DNA from: CAYXVU01 sp964468725
Lineage (GTDB): Bacteria; Acidobacteriota; Blastocatellia; UBA7656
Direction: 5' to 3'
Assembly: GCA_964468725.1 (NCBI GenBank)
Contig: CAYXVU010000175.1
Span: 1 to 12,590 of the forward strand
Length of the DNA: 12,590 nt
A model generated the notes under the pieces. That model was not told the origin of the DNA, ran no database searches, and worked only from the letters and a program-made list of their open reading frames with translations. Both the position numbers and the translations under genes were made by a program. Below are positions 9,101 through 12,590 of this stretch, piece by piece. How positions within the stretch are numbered: the stretch's first letter is position 1; each line of letters begins with the position of its first letter.

Positions 9101-10069
9101 ATGTCCCTGAATCCGACCAGCGTCAATCGAACAGGCGATGATTTTCATCGCCGCGCCAGCCGACCGATGGAGGCGTGGGAGTTGGTTGGCAATACTCCAC
9201 TCCTCAAATTACGCAATCTTGCGCCCGCCAATCCTAACGTCGAAATCTATGGCAAAGCCGAATGGTTCAATCCGGGCGGTTCGGTCAAAGACCGCCCGGC
9301 GCTCAATATCATTTTGGATGGCGAACGCCGCGGCAATCTCACCCGCGACAAGATCATCCTCGATGCGACTTCGGGTAACACGGGGATTGCCTATGCGTGG
9401 CTGGGCGCGGCGCGCGGCTATCGGGTCAGACTGGCGCTCCCGCAAAACGCCAGCGAAGAGCGCAAACGAATCTTGAAGAGTTATGGCGTCGAATTGATCT
9501 TAACCTCACCCTTAGAAGGTTCGGACGGAGCCATTCGAGAAGCGCGGCGGTTGTATGCTGAAAATCCCGAACTCTATTTTTATGCCGATCAGTACAATAA
9601 TCCTGCCAACTGGCAAGCTCACTATGAAACGACTGCGCCGGAGGTTTGGGAACAGACCGCCGGTCGCATCACCCACTTTGTTGCCGGGTTGGGAACCAGT
9701 GGCACGTTTGTTGGAACCAGTCGCCGCCTGAAGGAACTCAACCCCGCCATTCAATGTATCTCTTTTCAACCGGACGCCGCCTTTCATGGGTTGGAAGGGC
9801 TCAAACACATGGAGACGGCCATTGTGCCGGGCATCTACGACGCGACGATTGCCGACGAAGACCGGGAAGTGAGCACGGAGGAGGCGCACGAATATGCGCG
9901 GTTGCTCGGCAGACGTGAAGGCTTGTTGGTCGGCATCTCATCGGCTGCCGCAATTGCTTGTTCATTGAAAGTAGCGAGCGAACTGGAAGCGGGGGTCATC
10001 GTCACCATTCTTTGCGACAGCGCCGATAAATATCTGAGCGAGAAATTTTGGGAGGAGTCGAAGGAATGA
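9101..10069 (+). CDS. cysM: PLP-dependent cysteine synthase, CysM-like (thiocarboxylate-type candidate)
   Basis: A fold-type II PLP enzyme of 322 aa that should make L-cysteine from an activated serine (O-acetyl- or O-phosphoserine) and a sulfur donor in the cytoplasm. The PLP lysine is Lys63 in NPGGSVKDR. The substrate loop TSGNTG is at 90-95 and the PLP-phosphate loop GTSGT at 198-202. The segments NNPANWQAHY and THFVAGLGTSGT, and the region GLEGLKHM...VPGIYD, resemble mycobacterial CysM from memory, which takes sulfur from the CysO thiocarboxylate. The downstream JAMM peptidase and carrier-E1-rhodanese genes support that donor. A plain sulfide-using CysK role or a cystathionine beta-synthase-like role cannot be excluded. 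The ATG at 9101 is preferred because the promoter at 9065-9093 ends just before it. An in-frame ATG at 9167 (MEAWELVGNTP) is an alternative at the start of family homology; neither has a Shine-Dalgarno site. The next gene begins 75 bases later, probably in the same operon. Confidence 0.93.
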   Translation: MSLNPTSVNRTGDDFHRRASRPMEAWELVGNTPLLKLRNLAPANPNVEIYGKAEWFNPGGSVKDRPALNIILDGERRGNLTRDKIILDATSGNTGIAYAWLGAARGYRVRLALPQNASEERKRILKSYGVELILTSPLEGSDGAIREARRLYAENPELYFYADQYNNPANWQAHYETTAPEVWEQTAGRITHFVAGLGTSGTFVGTSRRLKELNPAIQCISFQPDAAFHGLEGLKHMETAIVPGIYDATIADEDREVSTEEAHEYARLLGRREGLLVGISSAAAIACSLKVASELEAGVIVTILCDSADKYLSEKFWEESKE

Positions 10070-10144
10070 AAGGATGAGCGGATGAAGAGGTGCTGTGAAG
10101 CAGAGTCCCGTTAGCCTCTCAGCCTTTCTGCCCTTCAACCGAAG

Positions 10145-10585
10145 ATGGCGATACGAGTTAGAGAAGAACATCTGGAAGCGATTCGAAAGCACGGCGAGGA
10201 GACCTATCCGAATGAATGCTGCGGCTTTTTGATCGGCGAAAAAGATGGAGAGGTGAATGTCTTGCGTCTCGTGCATCGCGCTGAAAATGAATGGGCGACC
10301 GAGAGCGCACGCGAATCGCAGGCGAATCGCTATTTGATTACTCCGGAACAGGCGCGGCGTGCAGAGATGGTTGCCCGCGAGCAGCAACTCGGTGTGATTG
10401 GGTATTATCATTCGCACCCGGATCATCCGGCAGAGCCTTCGGGGTTTGATTTCGATCACTCTTGCTGGGCGACGGATTCTTACGTTATTGTTTCAATCGA
10501 ACGCGGGCGAGCGACAATGCTCAACTCGTTCAACAAACCGGACTACGAACATTTCGAGCCGGAACCGATTTTCGTAGAGGATTAA
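10145..10585 (+). CDS. mec: M67 (JAMM/MPN+) family zinc metallopeptidase, Mec-like
   Basis: A single-domain JAB/JAMM metallopeptidase of 146 aa. The complete motif is visible: Glu24 in NECCGFLIG, His89 and His91 in YHSHP, then after seven residues Ser99, and Asp102. The histidines and Asp should bind zinc, with Glu24 as catalytic base. There is no signal peptide or membrane segment, so it should be cytosolic. In M. tuberculosis the relative Mec+ releases cysteine from the CysO-cysteine adduct made by CysM. Lying between cysM and a sulfur-carrier fusion gene, this protein is placed for the same step. It may also cut the fusion after its internal Gly-Gly, as deubiquitinases mature ubiquitin precursors; that second role is inference. 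The ATG at 10145 has only a poor ribosome site (GAAG), as expected for a gene translated from an operon mRNA in this organism. Confidence 0.92.
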   Translation: MAIRVREEHLEAIRKHGEETYPNECCGFLIGEKDGEVNVLRLVHRAENEWATESARESQANRYLITPEQARRAEMVAREQQLGVIGYYHSHPDHPAEPSGFDFDHSCWATDSYVIVSIERGRATMLNSFNKPDYEHFEPEPIFVED

Positions 10586-10590
10586 GACGA

Positions 10591-10618
10591 CGGAGCCATT
10601 GCCAATAGCGAGGCTCCG
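10591..10618 (+). terminator. Hairpin after the peptidase gene, possible terminator
   Basis: Arms CGGAGCC (10591-10597) and GGCTCCG (10612-10618) form a perfect 7-bp stem with a 14-base loop, five bases after the stop codon. The following bases are A/T-rich (AAAATAATTT) but not a T-run, so termination may be weak or the hairpin may protect the 3' end of the cysM-mec mRNA. Confidence 0.35.
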
Positions 10619-10632
10619 AAAATAATTTCGAG

Positions 10633-10772
10633 AAAGTTAGCCGCGAGTTATCCACATACGAATAGACACCAAATGATGTGTTGTTGTTGTAACAACTAAC
10701 TTGCTTTCGGTCGCGTGCGACAAGAGCGAGTTGTGTCTATGCGTATGAGTTTGATAACTCGTGGCTAACTTT
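10633..10772. repeat. 140-bp long inverted repeat with inner hairpins (MITE-like element or giant terminator/attenuator)
   Basis: The left arm 10633-10669 pairs with the right arm 10733-10772. There is a 20-position block with one G-T pair, an internal 2/5-base bulge, and a 15-position block with one A-G mismatch. Of 35 stem positions, 33 are Watson-Crick. The 63-base interior holds two further hairpins: GTTGTT/AACAAC (683-696 past 10000) and an 8-bp stem at 10698-10732 enclosing GTCG/CGAC. A run of seven T lies at 10770-10776, overlapping the end of the right arm. No target-site duplication or transposase is seen. As RNA it would form a three-way-junction fold ending in a T-run. Confidence 0.8.
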
Positions 10773-10779
10773 TTTTATT
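10751..10779 (+). promoter_or_regulatory. Promoter candidate for the carrier-E1-rhodanese gene
   Basis: TTGATA (10751-10756) and TTTATT (10774-10779) are 17 bases apart; they match the sigma-70 consensus at 5 of 6 and 4 of 6 positions. The -35 box lies inside the right arm of the long inverted repeat. Initiation near 10786 would leave a very short leader that starts within the ribosome-binding site. This is a moderate prediction in an A/T-rich tract. Confidence 0.35.
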
Positions 10780-10786
10780 ACGAAAG

Positions 10787-10791
10787 AGGAG
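10787..10791 (+). promoter_or_regulatory. Ribosome-binding site of the fusion gene
   Basis: AGGAG lies nine bases before the ATG at 10801. It is a clear Shine-Dalgarno site, unlike the two genes upstream, and it fixes the start so that the whole sulfur-carrier domain is included. Confidence 0.7.
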
Positions 10792-10800
10792 ACGACGACC

Positions 10801-12246
10801 ATGTCCATTCAGGTTCTGATCCCAACAGCCTTGAGAAACTTTGCCGACGGCAAAGACACCGTCGAAGTGAGTGGTGCAACCGTTGACTCGGCGATTGATG
10901 CGCTCATCGAAAACTACCCGACCTTGAGAAAACACCTCTTTACTGAACAGGGTGAGATGCGCAACTTCGTCAATCTCTACTTGAATGATGAAGATGTGCG
11001 TTACCTCGACAAAGGCGCGACGACGCTCCAAGACGGCGATACCTTGAGCATCGTGCCTTCGATTGCCGGAGGCTCAGCGCTGGTCGAAAGCAAAGAACCC
11101 GCCACCGAGTTAGACCGAGATGAGGTGCTGCGTTATAGCCGCCACCTCATCATGCCCGAAGTGGCGATGGAGGGGCAGAAGAAGCTTAAAGCCGCAAAGG
11201 TCTTATGTATCGGCGCGGGGGGACTTGGCTCGCCCTTGATTATGTACCTTGCGGCAGCAGGCGTCGGGCGCTTGGGATTAGTAGATTTCGATGTCGTGGA
11301 TTTCACCAATCTGCAACGGCAAGTGATTCACTCGACGGCCAACGTCGGTCGTTCGAAACTCGATTCTGCAAAAGAGCGAATTGCCGAGATCAACCCGTTC
11401 GTGCAGGTTGACACCTACGAAACGGCGCTCTCATCGGAAAACGCTTTGGCATTATTCAAAGACTATGACCTGGTGGTTGACGGAACGGATAACTTCCCGA
11501 CCCGCTACTTGGTCAACGATGCCTGCGTGTTGACAGGGAAGCCGAATGTCTATGGCTCAATCTTTCGCTTCGAAGGGCAAGCGACGGTCTTCGATGCCAA
11601 GCGCGGCCCGTGCTATCGCTGCCTCTATCCCGAACCGCCGCCGCCGGGGCTCGTTCCGAGTTGTGCGGAGGGCGGCGTACTCGGCGTGCTGCCGGGCGTG
11701 ATTGGTGTCATTCAAGCGATTGAAGCGGTGAAACTGATATTGGGCAAAGGCGACGCCCTGATCGGGAGGCTGTTGCTGTTCGATGCCCTCAAGATGAAGT
11801 TCCGCGAATTGAAGTTACGAAAGAATCCCGATTGCCCGATTTGCGGCAACCATCCGACGATTCATCAGTTGATTGATTACGAAGCTTTTTGCGGCGTGAC
11901 TCAGCAACCGGAAGTCAACGTTGGCGCAGAGTATGAGATTCTGCCGCGTGAACTGAAGGCCAAATTCGATCAAGGCGATGACTTCGTGTTGATTGATGTG
12001 CGCGAGCCGGAAGAGTACGCCATCGCACGAATTGGAGGAGCGCGACTCGTTCCGCAAGCCAGTTTGCCGGAGCGATTGCATGAGCTTTCGACGGCAGACG
12101 AAATCATCGTGCATTGCAAAAGCGGCGTGCGTAGCGGCAGAGCCGTCGAGTTTTTGAAACAAGCAGGCTACCGCAAAGTAAAGAACCTGGTCGGCGGCAT
12201 TTTGCGCTGGTCGGACGACGTTGATCCCACTGTACCGAAATACTGA
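10801..12246 (+). CDS. moeZ: Sulfur carrier (CysO/MoaD-like) - E1 adenylyltransferase (MoeB/MoeZ) - rhodanese fusion
   Basis: A three-domain cytosolic protein of 481 aa. Residues 1-91 are a ubiquitin-like sulfur carrier ending VPSIAGG (Gly90-Gly91), the diglycine end of CysO-type carriers. A linker of about 12 residues follows. Residues 104 to about 370 are a ThiF/MoeB-type E1: start RYSRHLIMPE, nucleotide loop GAGGLGSP at 138-145, VDFDVVDFTNLQRQ, and conserved PSCAEGG with Cys288. Zinc pairs are Cys271/Cys274 and Cys345/Cys348. Residues about 378-481 are a rhodanese with active-loop Cys439 in CKSGVRS. E1-rhodanese proteins (MoeZ, MOCS3) adenylate a carrier C-terminus and convert it to a thiocarboxylate. 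Here the carrier is fused in front, so its Gly-Gly is blocked by a peptide bond unless cleaved. The cysM-mec neighbours favour cysteine synthesis; molybdopterin or thiamin sulfur supply is an alternative. Automatic annotation would probably call it MoeB. Confidence 0.93.
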   Translation: MSIQVLIPTALRNFADGKDTVEVSGATVDSAIDALIENYPTLRKHLFTEQGEMRNFVNLYLNDEDVRYLDKGATTLQDGDTLSIVPSIAGGSALVESKEPATELDRDEVLRYSRHLIMPEVAMEGQKKLKAAKVLCIGAGGLGSPLIMYLAAAGVGRLGLVDFDVVDFTNLQRQVIHSTANVGRSKLDSAKERIAEINPFVQVDTYETALSSENALALFKDYDLVVDGTDNFPTRYLVNDACVLTGKPNVYGSIFRFEGQATVFDAKRGPCYRCLYPEPPPPGLVPSCAEGGVLGVLPGVIGVIQAIEAVKLILGKGDALIGRLLLFDALKMKFRELKLRKNPDCPICGNHPTIHQLIDYEAFCGVTQQPEVNVGAEYEILPRELKAKFDQGDDFVLIDVREPEEYAIARIGGARLVPQASLPERLHELSTADEIIVHCKSGVRSGRAVEFLKQAGYRKVKNLVGGILRWSDDVDPTVPKY

Positions 12247-12342
12247 ACTGGCGACAAAGCAAGTGAGGTGAGAACGGAAAGCGAAAATCATCGAAGAGAG
12301 AGAGAATCATCACGACAAAATGCCCCTAAGCTACAAGCGATA

Positions 12343-12364
12343 AAGAGAAACGTTGGCTTCTCTT
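12343..12364 (+). terminator. Small hairpin downstream of the fusion gene
   Basis: AAGAGAA (12343-12349) and TTCTCTT (12358-12364) form a 7-bp A/T-rich stem with an 8-base loop, about 100 bases past the stop codon. It lacks a clean T-run, so it is at best a weak terminator. Confidence 0.25.
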
Positions 12365-12377
12365 GTCCGACGAGCAA

Positions 12378-12393
12378 AATTGCCAGGGCAATT
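12378..12393. promoter_or_regulatory. Palindrome AATTGCC-AG-GGCAATT, possible operator
   Basis: A perfect 7-bp inverted repeat with a 2-base centre. It overlaps by two bases the -35 box of the promoter candidate at 12392-12420, a position suited to a dimeric repressor or activator. No regulator can be named. Confidence 0.35.
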
Positions 12394-12420
12394 GCCGATC
12401 ATTGTCGCAAATGCTTTAAT
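12392..12420 (+). promoter_or_regulatory. Promoter candidate for the last gene
   Basis: TTGCCG (12392-12397) and TTTAAT (12415-12420) are spaced by 17 bases. Transcription from about 12427 would give a leader of roughly 65 bases before the ATG at 12492. The rest of the 245-base gap from 12247 holds no credible gene. Confidence 0.4.
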
Positions 12421-12491
12421 TCGTGAAGTCCGAAGCAGAAGACTCTCCTGCGGCACATGCAGACGAATTGTTGGCTACCTGTGAGGGGACG

Positions 12492-12590
12492 ATGAAAACA
12501 ATGACGCAAACCGAAGCGCCTCAGCCGTTGCCAAAGACGGTCGTTGAGAAACTCAAAGCCGCGTTGGGTGAGAGTGCTGTCTTGACCGAA
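12492..12590 (+). CDS. N-terminal fragment of a protein running off the window, possibly an FAD-binding oxidase
   Basis: An open frame from ATG 12492 runs to the window end (33 codons, no stop). GAGGGG (12483-12488) just upstream is a plausible ribosome site; an in-frame ATG at 12501 is an alternative start. After a short polar/proline segment the residues form a helix-like stretch, VVEKLKAALGESAVLTE. A pattern of V..L...LG...VLT is common at the start of GlcD-type FAD-linked oxidases, so glycolate oxidase-like is a guess from about 17 residues. No other identity can be argued. Confidence 0.55.
   Translation, partial: MKTMTQTEAPQPLPKTVVEKLKAALGESAVLTE

Noticed and set aside
10648..10656. TTATCCACA, a perfect match to the DnaA-box consensus
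   Set aside because: It is a single copy inside the left arm of the long inverted repeat, with no second box, no dnaA/dnaN neighbour and no AT-rich unwinding region. One chance 9-mer is expected at this scale.
10633..10772. Calling the long inverted repeat an insertion sequence
   Set aside because: There is no transposase frame inside 140 bp and no clear target-site duplication at its ends, so only a MITE-like label is defensible.
12325..12345. Mini-frame of seven codons that could be a leader peptide near the hairpin at 12343
   Set aside because: It has no ribosome site, no run of regulatory codons, and no convincing alternative hairpin pair for attenuation.

Overview
The window reads as a chromosomal segment of a Gram-negative, mid-GC bacterium, most likely an Acidobacteriota of the Blastocatellia type. 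That placement is inference, resting on the style of the giant FG-GAP protein and on the SD-less start of the cysteine synthase gene with a promoter abutting it. All supported genes lie on the + strand. No tRNA, rRNA, CRISPR array, transposase or phage gene was seen.

Positions 49-8850 hold one giant exported protein (2933 aa). In order it has a signal peptide, an N-terminal domain seen ahead of FG-GAP propellers, 21 FG-GAP/integrin-alpha-like repeats of 56 aa (nt 895-4398), Ig-like domains, a beta-rich adhesin-like region, and a C-terminal gingipain-type C25 cysteine peptidase with an intact His/Cys pair. The repeats look like three seven-bladed propellers, because units seven apart resemble each other, one pair almost identically at DNA level.

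Positions 9101-12246 hold three genes that together make a thiocarboxylate-dependent cysteine pathway like the CysO/CysM/Mec+/MoeZ system of Mycobacterium tuberculosis. They are a CysM-like cysteine synthase (apparently leaderless), a JAMM/M67 metallopeptidase (Mec-like), and a 481-aa fusion of a CysO/MoaD-like sulfur carrier, a MoeB/ThiF-type E1 and a rhodanese. In the fusion the carrier's diglycine is internal, so it must be cleaved before it can carry sulfur. The peptidase encoded next door is the obvious candidate.

Between the peptidase and fusion genes lies a 140-bp near-perfect inverted repeat (10633-10772) with inner hairpins and a T-run at its right end. A promoter candidate for the fusion gene overlaps its right arm. 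The last 245 bases before the final gene hold two small hairpins and a promoter candidate. The window ends 33 codons into another gene, possibly an FAD-binding oxidase.
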